DNA of 64,000 bases, from the NCBI RefSeq assembly GCF_014773265.1, contig NZ_JACWMY010000005.1, positions 248,001 to 312,000 of the forward strand, given 5' to 3'. The translations under genes and the position numbers were made by a program. Below are positions 43,688-51,585 of the stretch, one piece after another (position 1 is the first letter of the stretch; every line of letters starts with the position of its first letter). Source of the DNA: Mucilaginibacter pankratovii (lineage in GTDB: Bacteria > Bacteroidota > Bacteroidia > Sphingobacteriales > Sphingobacteriaceae). The notes below the pieces were generated by a model. That model had not been told where the DNA came from. It saw only the letters and a list, made by a program, of their open reading frames with translations, and searched no databases.

Positions 43688-44191
43688 ATCTCCAAATATA
43701 CAAAGTTTTCTTTCTGATAATAATATGGGTAACATACGATTAATCCGATGCGTTTCGGCAGACGGCTTCATTGCACCACGCACTGCGTGCAGGGTTCCAT
43801 TCCGCAGTCCGCCTCTCCGCCGCACCGCAAAACTGAAATTCGTTCCTCATAACAGATTTGCTTCCGGCCACCGCTCCTTGACGGGACACATTCCATATTC
43901 ACCTGTACAGCGAAGATAGCCCACGCCGGGATAAAAAGTAAAGGCTATACGGAGCAGGCAACAGTGTTTTGTTTTTTAGCGGCTTGCCTGGCCTTGACTT
44001 TTACCCGGCTACGCGCTCTTGGTTGCTTAACAGTTGAGTATGGCCTGCATGTTCATCACCTCTTTCGGCTCACCTGAACGCAGCAGAGCACCAGCGGTAA
44101 AACACACGAACATCTAAGTAAAATACACGTGTTATGGGTTCGGTACGGCTTTATCCGCGCCGAAATTTGAATATCAAGTAAAGTATTCACC
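43688..44191. other. GC-rich gene-free stretch before the HEPN/SWIM gene group
   Basis: About 500 nt have no supported gene and look clearly GC-richer than their surroundings. Short motifs repeat in style (GGTTCCATTCCGCAGTCCGC, CCGGCTACGCGCTC). A TTCGG/CCGAA inverted pair lies at about 44140-44166, around an inner CGG/CCG pair. It might be a structured leader or a regulatory site for the rightward gene group. Confidence 0.35.
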
Positions 44192-44431
44192 ATGAAAGTC
44201 ATTATTAATAACATCAATATCTATTTTAACACAGGGTATAAAAGCACTATTAACATAGGTACCGAAAGAACAACTATACCGGATGTAAACGACTTCTGTT
44301 CTCATATTGTCGTAAACGATGGCGTTGTAACCGATGATAGTGCATTTCTTGAGCGCTTAAAGGAACGCCTTACCCAAAGCGAACAAGAAGTAAAAGAATT
44401 TCTGGAAAAGTATAACGCAAAAACCCATTAA
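44192..44431 (+). CDS. Small hypothetical protein, first in the HEPN/SWIM group
   Basis: The 79-residue protein is not recognised. The N-terminus is beta-like (KVIINNINIYFNTGYKSTINIG) and the C-terminal 30 residues form a charged helix (LERLKERLTQSEQEVKEFLEKY). It ends 5 nt before the HEPN gene, so they are co-transcribed. Its role is unknown; it could be a small partner of the HEPN protein. Confidence 0.6.
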   Translation: MKVIINNINIYFNTGYKSTINIGTERTTIPDVNDFCSHIVVNDGVVTDDSAFLERLKERLTQSEQEVKEFLEKYNAKTH

Positions 44432-44436
44432 ATGCT

Positions 44437-45309
44437 ATGGAAAGAAAGAATATCAATCTCTCTTCCTTGCAGTACAAGGAATTAGAAGAAATCATTACAC
44501 TGCTAACAGGCCAGTATAAAACGGAATACATTATTTGCTTTGGTTGCCTAAATGATGTTAAGGCAACAAGCAGTTGTTTTATTGAGGATGTGAGGCAGAA
44601 CAATACCAATTACTTTTTGCTGATGATTACGACAGAGATCACCCGTATAGAGCATGAAGTACAAGACTATGTAAACAACCACTTTGATAAGGCAGGTATC
44701 ACCATCATCGTGCATGGCCTTGAAACGGTAACCAATGCGATAAGCCAGGGCAGCCGTTTTTTTACCGCAGTTTGCCGTGATGGATTGCAGTTATACACCG
44801 CCAATGGCTTGCGCTTAAATATGGACTACCCCAATTTGAACCCTGCCACTACACAGACAAAAGCAGAAAAGCATTATTATCACCGGTATTGTATGGCTTT
44901 GGGTTTTATGGAAGCGGCAAGTGAATGTTTGGAAAAGGAATATTACAACAATACCATTTTTATGCTTCATCAGGCCGTAGAACAGGCTTGTATAGCCATG
45001 ATCCGGGTATTTATGGCTTACCGTTCAGACATGCATAATCTTTCCCGTCTGTTGAATCTATGCGGTTGTTTTTCAGGCGAACCAGCCGCTATATTTCCAC
45101 GCAAGACCACGGAAGACCAGCGTTTGTTCCAACTATTGCTTAAAAGCTATTCAGATGCCCGATACCGGGATGAATATAAAGTGACCAGTCAGGATGCAGA
45201 TATGCTTTGCACACAGGTAAGGGCATTTATAGAGCTTACCGAGGAACTTTGCATTGACAGGATAAATGACTTACGGACGGCGGTTACCGATGTTCCTAAA
45301 CAGGATTGA
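44437..45309 (+). CDS. Nucleotidyltransferase-like/HEPN fusion protein
   Basis: The 290-residue protein has a degenerate nucleotidyltransferase-like domain (about 15-125). IICFGCLNDV stands where GSxxRG is expected, and NYFLLMIT lacks the catalytic acidic pair. Residues about 150-285 form a HEPN domain with MLHQAVEQACIAMIRVF, YRSDMHNLSRLL and SDARYRDEYKVTSQDADML, typical of PF05168. HEPN proteins are RNases or partners in toxin-antitoxin and defence systems, and MNT-type partners add nucleotides to them. The fused, inactive-looking NTase may hold the HEPN in check. It sits in a four-gene run with a SWIM-finger protein. Confidence 0.75.
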   Translation: MERKNINLSSLQYKELEEIITLLTGQYKTEYIICFGCLNDVKATSSCFIEDVRQNNTNYFLLMITTEITRIEHEVQDYVNNHFDKAGITIIVHGLETVTNAISQGSRFFTAVCRDGLQLYTANGLRLNMDYPNLNPATTQTKAEKHYYHRYCMALGFMEAASECLEKEYYNNTIFMLHQAVEQACIAMIRVFMAYRSDMHNLSRLLNLCGCFSGEPAAIFPRKTTEDQRLFQLLLKSYSDARYRDEYKVTSQDADMLCTQVRAFIELTEELCIDRINDLRTAVTDVPKQD

Positions 45310-45332
45310 ATTTTAAACTTAAATCTTAAATC

Positions 45333-46655
45333 ATGCCAGCTAAACAAACAAAGGTGGGTACGATCTTAGACCCTGATACTTTCTTTTATACCATCCCATT
45401 AGAACTGCCTAACCAGCGTTTAACGAGGGAAATACTTGGAAAACATTTTCCGATGCCAAAGGGGAGGCGGGCACACATGGGCATTGATGCGGAGTATAAA
45501 AGCTTTAAAAATGGGTTGGTGTCAGTCAGTGTAAAGTTGCCTGATAATTCTGAAAATATATTGTTTCTGCATGTCGGTTTAACTGAATTAGACATTGCCT
45601 GTACTTGCGGTATGCCGGACAGAAAACTTTGTTATCATGCTTACATGGGATTGTATAGCCTCACCTGGCACCATTATTTGGATTTTGACAGGTATTACTG
45701 GCCGGGATTTACAGCAGATGAGAAAGTAAAGGATAAGTTTTTAACCACCGAAGTAACAAAAAATTGGATTTCCGTAAAATCGAAAGCAAAATACGGTAAC
45801 ATTTTTAAGTCTACCATCGGATTTGAGGACATTGAAAAATTCCCATTGGTAAAACCAGCAATGGTTACAACTATACCAACAGGTGGTCAGCAGGCAATAT
45901 CTTATTGTTTAACTTACAACGTAGGCAGTCATTCCAATTTGCATCTACCTGTTTTAATGCCTTGTTTGGGAGTGACCAATAAGCATAACGATGAAGTTGT
46001 TAGCTTTAAGCAGTTCAATCGCAGGGATAAACCTGTTGTGGGGGTTATTTATAGCATAAACCAGCAGCAACTTAACGAAATATCCATTCAACAATTTGAT
46101 ATAGCAAAGCGGCATTACGGATTAACTGGTGAGGGAAAAAAGCAAGAAGCGGCAAAGGCAAAGCACGAAATGCTTAACTTATGGGAGCGGGCAATTCCCT
46201 TACTTTTAAATGAAAAATACAACTATCGCTATTATACCTATTGGTTAAAATACTTAAAGGATAAACCGCGTAAGGCCGATATACGAAATTGCAGATACAG
46301 TTTAGAAAAACCCGCTTTAAGCTTTATATTAAAATTCCACCAGGATCATTTTTCATTTGTTGCGGTGGTTACTGTTAATGGCAAACCTTTAAAATTTAAA
46401 TTCAAGCCGCATTTGTTTGTATTTGACGATGCTACAGAACTATGTTACCTCATGCCATCGGTTCAGGACGATGATTTCTTGATGTGGGTGTTATCCAACA
46501 ACAAAAGGTTAACGGTGCTTAGAGAGCATCTCAACGAGTTTCACGACACGTTCCTTGCTAAGGTTAGTTCATCTTATCCGGTAGCATTCATCGATCTTAA
46601 ATCTCAAAAGGCGGTTCCATATAATTTTGAAATGATTTCCAATGAAATCACTTAA
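45333..46655 (+). CDS. SWIM zinc-finger protein
   Basis: The 440-residue protein carries a CxCx7CxH SWIM motif (ACTCGMPDRKLCYHA, near residues 89-103), a zinc-binding fold that binds DNA or proteins. Nothing else is recognised. A long C-terminal part (about 105-440) is soluble and mixed, with LMWVLSNNKRLTVLREHLNEF near the end. It is 23 nt behind the HEPN gene and 11 nt before the last gene of the group, so it belongs to one transcript. SWIM fingers occur with helicases and transposases, but no such domain is seen here. Role unknown. Confidence 0.68.
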   Translation: MPAKQTKVGTILDPDTFFYTIPLELPNQRLTREILGKHFPMPKGRRAHMGIDAEYKSFKNGLVSVSVKLPDNSENILFLHVGLTELDIACTCGMPDRKLCYHAYMGLYSLTWHHYLDFDRYYWPGFTADEKVKDKFLTTEVTKNWISVKSKAKYGNIFKSTIGFEDIEKFPLVKPAMVTTIPTGGQQAISYCLTYNVGSHSNLHLPVLMPCLGVTNKHNDEVVSFKQFNRRDKPVVGVIYSINQQQLNEISIQQFDIAKRHYGLTGEGKKQEAAKAKHEMLNLWERAIPLLLNEKYNYRYYTYWLKYLKDKPRKADIRNCRYSLEKPALSFILKFHQDHFSFVAVVTVNGKPLKFKFKPHLFVFDDATELCYLMPSVQDDDFLMWVLSNNKRLTVLREHLNEFHDTFLAKVSSSYPVAFIDLKSQKAVPYNFEMISNEIT

Positions 46656-46666
46656 ATTAAATTGGC

Positions 46667-46942
46667 ATGGAAAACAGAAATGACAATGAATTTAGAGAGC
46701 TATCGCCAAAGGAAATTAGAGACTTGCAATTAGGGATGCGGTATTTTTTTATAAATCACCCACATGAGAATTTAAAGGGTGTGCTATGGGATCTGTACAG
46801 CGGTTGGGTCTACAATTCGGCGGACTACGTAACGAGTGAACAAATAACGAATATGTTATTATTTTATGAAGCACTCCTTGAATTTATGGGCTACGTACAT
46901 AATTATTGTCAATATCTTGACAGAACTGTTTTAAAAGAATAG
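46667..46942 (+). CDS. Small hypothetical protein, last in the HEPN/SWIM group
   Basis: The 91-residue protein is not recognised. It is helical with several aromatic residues (RYFFINHPHENLKGVLWDLYSGWVY, then NMLLFYEALLEFMGYVHNY). The start is 11 nt after the SWIM-finger gene. No signal or membrane segment is visible. It may be an accessory protein of the group. Confidence 0.55.
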   Translation: MENRNDNEFRELSPKEIRDLQLGMRYFFINHPHENLKGVLWDLYSGWVYNSADYVTSEQITNMLLFYEALLEFMGYVHNYCQYLDRTVLKE

Positions 46943-47344
46943 TTAAAACAATACTTTATTTTGCGAGTATATTCGGCGAGTTATAACAAAATATCTTATG
47001 CATCGATCCTGCGCTCCGGCAATATTCTATTTAAATTAAGAAAGTATTGAGATTTGGCAACACGGGTTAATCCCTACAAGTTACCGCCGGAGCAATTAAT
47101 ATTAATTTTTCGTTAATCGACGAAAAAAATCCATTATACTAATCATATTACGCAAATTACAACCTTCGGATTTACCAATCATATCCGGTATCAAATTTAA
47201 CTACCATAGTTCAAAACCACCATTAAAAGCCTTTGTAGCATTAGCGGGCACTATATTTTTGGATATACCGGCAGCGTTTTATTAAAACAGGCTACAACGG
47301 ATAAAAAATTATAGGGGGCACTTGTTTTGTAATATACACCTACA
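46943..47344. other. Gene-free AT-rich stretch before the AraC-type gene
   Basis: About 400 nt with no supported gene, and no terminator or promoter of convincing quality. Confidence 0.4.
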
Positions 47345-47896
47345 ATGGACCTCTTTATAAAAAACATGGTAAGCAGTCGCTGCAAAATTATTGTCGAATT
47401 TGAATTAAGAAAAGCTGGGTTAAAATGTACCTCGATTGATCAGGGTAAGGTAACTGTTGCAGGAGATGTACTGCCGGCTCAAATTCAACAGGTTGGTGTG
47501 TCGTTATTTAAATTCGGACTGGTGTTAATGGATAACAAAAAAAGCATACTAATTGAAAAGATCAAGCAGGTTATTGTCGATTTGGTCTTTCATTCAGAAA
47601 TGCGCTTAAAAACCAACTTTTCCGACTATCTCAGCAACAAACTTAACCTTGACTATACTTACCTGGCCAACACATTTTCGGACGTACAGGGTATTACAAT
47701 CGAGCAGTTTTTGATCCTTAATAAAATTCAACTGGTAAAACAATTGATACGGCAGGATGAACTAAGCCTTACCGAAATTTCATGGAAACTGCATTACAGC
47801 AGCGTAGCGCACCTATCTACCCAATTTAAAAAGGTGACTGGTTTAACACCATCGCAATTTAAAGACCTTGCTTTTCAAAGTCATGCACCATTGTAA
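47345..47896 (+). CDS. AraC-family DNA-binding regulator
   Basis: The 183-residue protein has a C-terminal AraC double helix-turn-helix (about 95-180): YLANTFSDVQGITIEQFLILNKIQLVKQLI and LTEISWKLHYSSVAHLSTQFKKVTGLTPSQFKDL. The N-terminal 60 residues are a small beta-rich part (GKVTVAGDVLPAQIQQVGVSLF) found in short AraC proteins of Bacteroidota, often in metal or stress islands. The target is unknown. It is a single gene just before a remnant of a metal-transporting ATPase, which might once have been its target. Confidence 0.85.
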   Translation: MDLFIKNMVSSRCKIIVEFELRKAGLKCTSIDQGKVTVAGDVLPAQIQQVGVSLFKFGLVLMDNKKSILIEKIKQVIVDLVFHSEMRLKTNFSDYLSNKLNLDYTYLANTFSDVQGITIEQFLILNKIQLVKQLIRQDELSLTEISWKLHYSSVAHLSTQFKKVTGLTPSQFKDLAFQSHAPL

Positions 47897-48007
47897 ATGG
47901 ATGAATTATATAACTTATTAACAAGCTATGTAATAGACTTTCTACAAAGAGGGCTTAAGTTTGTGACATCCGCTTATCTTTCACTGGTTACTTACACTTT
48001 CAGCCAC

Positions 48008-48205
48008 TTACTTATTGTCGCCGGTTACCAGCATTGATTTAATCCCATTAACATAAAGGGTTTGTATGGCTTCCGTGGATCCAGGCGCAAAGTGTCTGAC
48101 AGGGCAATATAGCCGTATAGAACGTCATTGATCCTAACGAAGACCATCGTATCACTTCCGTTAGCATGGAAACCTTCGAGGATCGCAATTTTCTCTCTTA
48201 GGGAT
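48008..48205 (-). pseudogene. Remnant of a P1B-type heavy-metal ATPase
   Basis: Read leftward, the DNA encodes REKIAILEGF, then MVFVRINDVLYGYIALSDTL (48150-48091). After a frameshift it continues as GIKSMLVTGDNK (48046-48011) before a stop. The GYIALSDT and LVTGDNK blocks are hallmarks of the hinge region of heavy-metal P-type ATPases, in that order and spacing. The ends are missing, so this is a decayed fragment of a copper/zinc/cadmium-type exporter. Confidence 0.75.
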
Positions 48206-48394
48206 AGTAAACAGGTTTAAGGACGATTTAATTTAGAGGTAGATTTTATCCGTTTGGAGGTTAAAACATTCGCATTGAACGATTCCTTAAATTAAGGGCA
48301 AAAAAATGTCGACCCAGGGGAGGCCGACATGGAAAGGCTGACGGAATTTAACGTCTCTAATTTTGAATTAATCAGGTGGTATTAATAATTAATT

Positions 48395-48540
48395 TCAAGG
48401 CAGCACAGAAGATATTGAAATACTGCCCACTGCTCCGTTTTGCTGAGCCGATTGCTTGCCATCAATAAAAATCTTACCGCAGACCTGACTGCCGTCAGTA
48501 CTGATCACCGTTAATTTTAGTGCCAGGCGATGATTACGTA
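48395..48540 (-). pseudogene. Possible C-terminal remnant of a small surface lipoprotein
   Basis: The leftward frame ending at 48395 reads TVISTDGSQVCGKIFIDGKQ and then a Gly/Ser-rich tail. It resembles the C-terminus of the lipoprotein at 49152 (KVQIYVDGNLVKENTGTGTV). The frame is lost where transposase-like DNA begins at about 48545, so insertion may have cut it. Confidence 0.3.
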
Positions 48541-48544
48541 TCAA

Positions 48545-49030
48545 GATAAAAAAAGGACAAAACGCCGAAGCCAGTTTGGGGGTATTGGACAGCCAAAGTG
48601 TAAGATGGGGGAACAACAGGGCTCTGAACAGCTTTGATGGCAACAAGAAAGTAAAAGGCATTAAACGGAATATCATAGTGGATAAAAACGGGTTTTTAGT
48701 TGCAGTGATGGTAACAGTAGCTCATATCCATGACAGTAAAGCGGTAATGCTGCTGATGCGGATGTTGAAAGAATGTTATTCGGAAGTAAAGTAATTATTG
48801 CTGATGGTGGGTATCGTGGCGAGATCGCAGAACAGGTAAAGAAGAGTTTCGGTTATATAATAGAAGTGATTATGCGTTCTGAGGATAAGAAAGTCGGGTT
48901 TAAACCAACCCATAAAAGATGGGTGGTTGAAAGAACATTTACATGGTTTGACAATGACAGAAAGCTATGCAGAAACTATGAGCTCCTACTTGAATCTTCT
49001 GAAAATATGGTCAAACTCGCCGCTATATAA
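48545..49030 (+). pseudogene. IS5-type transposase remnant, frameshifted and truncated
   Basis: The frame from about 48545 reads ASLGVLDSQSVRWGNN, then FDGNKKVKGIKRNIIVDKNG, typical of IS5-group DDE transposases (first catalytic Asp in LDSQSV). It stops at about 48792. The next frame continues with VIIADGGYRGEIAEQ (second Asp) and RWVVERTFTWFDNDRKLCRNYE (catalytic Glu) to 49030. A one-base shift near 48787 separates the parts, and the N-terminal third is absent. It can no longer transpose by itself. Confidence 0.8.
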
Positions 49031-49098
49031 TTATTATTGAATAAAATTTAAATAGGCTCTAAAAAGTTGCCATATATCAATATATTTTTTGATTATAA

Positions 49099-49136
49099 AT
49101 AAAGAAGCCCGATTTGTTTAAATCGGGCCTCTTTAT
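49099..49136. terminator. Bidirectional terminator between transposase remnant and lipoprotein gene
   Basis: GCCCGATTT (49107-49115) and AAATCGGGC (49120-49128) form a 9-bp stem extended by TAAAGA/TCTTTA. It ends the leftward gene at 49152. Confidence 0.8.
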
Positions 49137-49151
49137 TGGTTAAAGGTTTTG

Positions 49152-49535
49152 TTAAAAAGAATAAGTAGTTGAAGCAGTCAATACTGTTCCTGTCCCTGTA
49201 TTTTCTTTGACTAAATTGCCGTCAACGTAAATTTGAACCTTTAAAGTGGATCCAGCACTTGCACCATTACCATTTGCACTAAAAGTAATTATAGATACGG
49301 ATGATGGAATAGTTAGCTCTGAACTAGCAAATGAGCTGCTGTTCAATGATGAAGTATTTGTTACATTACCTGATTCATTGGTATAAGCTACTGCTGAGAG
49401 TTTAGCATCTGAAGATGTTTCTGCTTTAAATTTTACTTTGTGTGTTCCTGATGCATTATCTTTTTTACAAGAATAGAATACTGATACAGTAAGTACTATA
49501 AAAGATACCGATAAAATTTTAAAAATGTTTTTCAT
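49152..49535 (-). CDS. Small lipoprotein of unknown function
   Basis: The 127-residue protein starts with a lipoprotein signal (VFYSCKKD, cysteine near residue 23). The mature part is rich in Ser, Thr and Asn and is beta-like (FKAETSSDAKLSAVAYTNES, KVQIYVDGNLVKENTGTGTV), like small surface beta-sandwich proteins. I do not know the family. It is a single leftward gene with its own terminator. A similar C-terminal fragment is seen at 48395-48540, on the same strand. Confidence 0.65.
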   Translation of the reverse strand: MKNIFKILSVSFIVLTVSVFYSCKKDNASGTHKVKFKAETSSDAKLSAVAYTNESGNVTNTSSLNSSSFASSELTIPSSVSIITFSANGNGASAGSTLKVQIYVDGNLVKENTGTGTVLTASTTYSF

Positions 49536-49896
49536 AAGGTTTTGTTATAAATCAATTATTTAATACTTCATACCAAACACCGTGCCATAAATAGTTTAAT
49601 ATTATTTTAAATTGCCGGATGAAAGCCATTTGAACAAGACCTTTATACGGACATTTGGGCATATTACATCACAGTTTAAAAAGGGTTCTAGAATATTATC
49701 GAAATCCAATTTGAAAATTATAATTTATTTACACGTGCGTGTTGAAAATGTTTGAGTTTATTAATTAGCCCGTCGGCTTTTTTTAACAATGAGCAATCAC
49801 AAGTACCGGTCTAATTATCAGCTGTTAAAATAGTTAAACCTGCTCTGGCAAAAAAACATGACGAGGTCATTATTTCGCCGCAACGGGTAGTATTAA

Positions 49897-49933
49897 TAAA
49901 AGCACACCTCCTTTTGTTGGAAGTGTACTTTTA
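49897..49933 (-). terminator. Terminator of the DUF4382 gene
   Basis: Read leftward, TAAAAGTACACTTCC pairs with GGAGGTGTGCTTTTA through two G-T pairs, with a 7-nt loop. The wobble pairs work only on this strand, matching the gene at 49943. Confidence 0.65.
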
Positions 49934-49942
49934 TGCAATTAA

Positions 49943-50701
49943 CTAAGGAAAAGTAACGGTTCCCATATCCTTAACACCGCCATTCACAACAACAACATTG
50001 CTAACAGTTTTAACCGCATAGGGGCTTACAGGTATAAAATTAATGCTGTAGGTAGCGGCAGGCAAACCGGGGAAGTAAAACTTTCCGGTAGCATCCGCAA
50101 TTGTACCTACTGTATCCGTTCCGCTAATAGCGTACACTTTAGGATAGGCCGCTATAGGGTTTACCATACCAGTTATGGCACCCGAAACTGCCTGTGAAAT
50201 GGCACGGATGACCGGCTTTAATATATACTTTCCGTTTCCGGTGGTTACGATGGACTGCCCGGCATCAAAATCAAGCAATAAGGTATAAGCGATACCCGCT
50301 GTCAGGTTATCCATGACCTTCAATTTTACTCCGGATGTCTGCCCACTTGGTGTAGTTAGATCATAAGAGACACCATTAACGATTACCCTATTACCGGTGG
50401 TATTCAGCACCAAGCGTACCTCCTTTAATTGCCCTGCCGGAATATCCGCAGCAGCCAGTAAAGTGTCTTTTCCCAACCTGAAATGCAGGATGTCAATCGG
50501 GCCGCCGTTCACAGCCAGTGTTTGCTCACCACCATCGGTAATAACAACGACTTGTTTGATGCTTAAAATGACCGCATCATAGGGCCCGGGGCCGTCAGTC
50601 AGCCGCACAGAAACAGAAGTCGTATTGGAGTTATTGCTTTTTTTACAGGAAGCAAATCCCAAAGCCAGGATCGCGACCGAAAATAAAATCAACTTTTTCA
50701 T
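49943..50701 (-). CDS. DUF4382 lipoprotein with C-terminal carboxypeptidase-regulatory-like domain
   Basis: I place the start at 50701 (252 residues), where MKKLILFSVAILALGFASCKK gives a proper lipoprotein signal; the longer frame to 50779 precedes it with an unlikely tail. Residues 30-165 match DUF4382 (SVRLTDGPGPYDAVILSIKQV, then DIPAGQLKEVRLVLN and TLLLDFDAGQSIV). Residues 170-250 form a beta domain (GAITGMVNPIAAYPKVYAIS, then GKFYFPGLPAATYSI). The protein should be on the cell surface; ligands are unknown. It has no operon partner. Confidence 0.82.
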   Translation of the reverse strand: MKKLILFSVAILALGFASCKKSNNSNTTSVSVRLTDGPGPYDAVILSIKQVVVITDGGEQTLAVNGGPIDILHFRLGKDTLLAAADIPAGQLKEVRLVLNTTGNRVIVNGVSYDLTTPSGQTSGVKLKVMDNLTAGIAYTLLLDFDAGQSIVTTGNGKYILKPVIRAISQAVSGAITGMVNPIAAYPKVYAISGTDTVGTIADATGKFYFPGLPAATYSINFIPVSPYAVKTVSNVVVVNGGVKDMGTVTFP

Positions 50702-50817
50702 AATTAATAGGGTTTTTAATAATGTAACATATTTATTACATACAGTTACTATTACGTATAGATAAGAAAAAAGTTTCACTTTAAATTAATATTCCATCAC
50801 TGGTAGCCCTGAAACGA

Positions 50818-50848
50818 AAAAGCAGGCCCCGTTAGGAAACCTGCTTTT
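50818..50848 (-). terminator. Terminator of the gene at 50871
   Basis: AAAAGCAGG (50818-50826) pairs with CCTGCTTTT (50840-50848). Read leftward it is followed by a T-rich tract, placing it after the leftward gene. Confidence 0.75.
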
Positions 50849-50870
50849 ATGTTAGACTGCATAGGGATAT

Positions 50871-51419
50871 TTAATCTTTTCCGTGCCCATGGCCCTTATC
50901 GCCGTGTTTCATTTCTTTCATCTCGTCCTTCATTTCATGCTTCATTTCTTTCTCGTCTTGCTTGAAACTTTTATCTTTCTGTTTATACCAGCCTTTATGT
51001 TTGCCGTTGTCCCAGTGGTTACGATATTTTTCATCCGGGCTATCCCGGATGATTAGTTGATCATGTCTTCCCTTATAACTGGCATACCTCGTTCTATAAA
51101 CATTATCCCTTAACCAGGGGTCGCGGTCATTTATCACTACTTTGTAACCATGGTAAAGGTCATAATTAAGATACCTATCTGGTAAATAAACCGTATGTAT
51201 CCAGTTGTTATTCCTATAATAGATATACTGGTGGGTTGGAACGGAGTAATAAGCGCCAATATCGGGAAGATAGTAATAGTCTGCGTGGTCATAACCAACC
51301 GGCCCCCAGGAAGGCTGACTGCCAATATTAACGCCAAGGCTAACGTGAACCTGTGCGTTAGCCATTTTGAATGCGAAACAGATAAACAAAAGAAACGAAG
51401 TAAAATTTATTTTTTTCAT
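50871..51419 (-). CDS. Secreted hypothetical protein with charged His/Lys-rich tail
   Basis: The 182-residue protein has a signal peptide (cleavage near NAQ, residue 23). The middle is aromatic (HADYYYLPDIGAYYSVPTHQYIYYRNNNWIH), a pattern I have seen in uncharacterised Sphingobacteriaceae exported proteins. The C-terminal 55 residues are charged, with repeats of KxMKHEMKDEMKE and a GHGHG end, which could bind metal. It is a single gene with its own terminator. No function can be given. Confidence 0.7.
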   Translation of the reverse strand: MKKINFTSFLLFICFAFKMANAQVHVSLGVNIGSQPSWGPVGYDHADYYYLPDIGAYYSVPTHQYIYYRNNNWIHTVYLPDRYLNYDLYHGYKVVINDRDPWLRDNVYRTRYASYKGRHDQLIIRDSPDEKYRNHWDNGKHKGWYKQKDKSFKQDEKEMKHEMKDEMKEMKHGDKGHGHGKD

Positions 51420-51585
51420 ACAATGGATTATTTTTATGATTAACTCTCAAGTCAATGAAAATGTTTGATTTTATTAAATGAGCGCTACCGCGAACAACCT
51501 ATCAATGCAGCTGCATCAATACTTAAATAAAGGTTTAGTTAACCATATAGTAGGTCTTCGCGGAAGCAATGTTAATAAACCAACT

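Noticed and set aside
49152..51419. Polysaccharide locus made by the three lipoprotein/secreted genes
   Set aside because: Each has its own terminator, and there is no SusC/SusD or glycosidase beside them.
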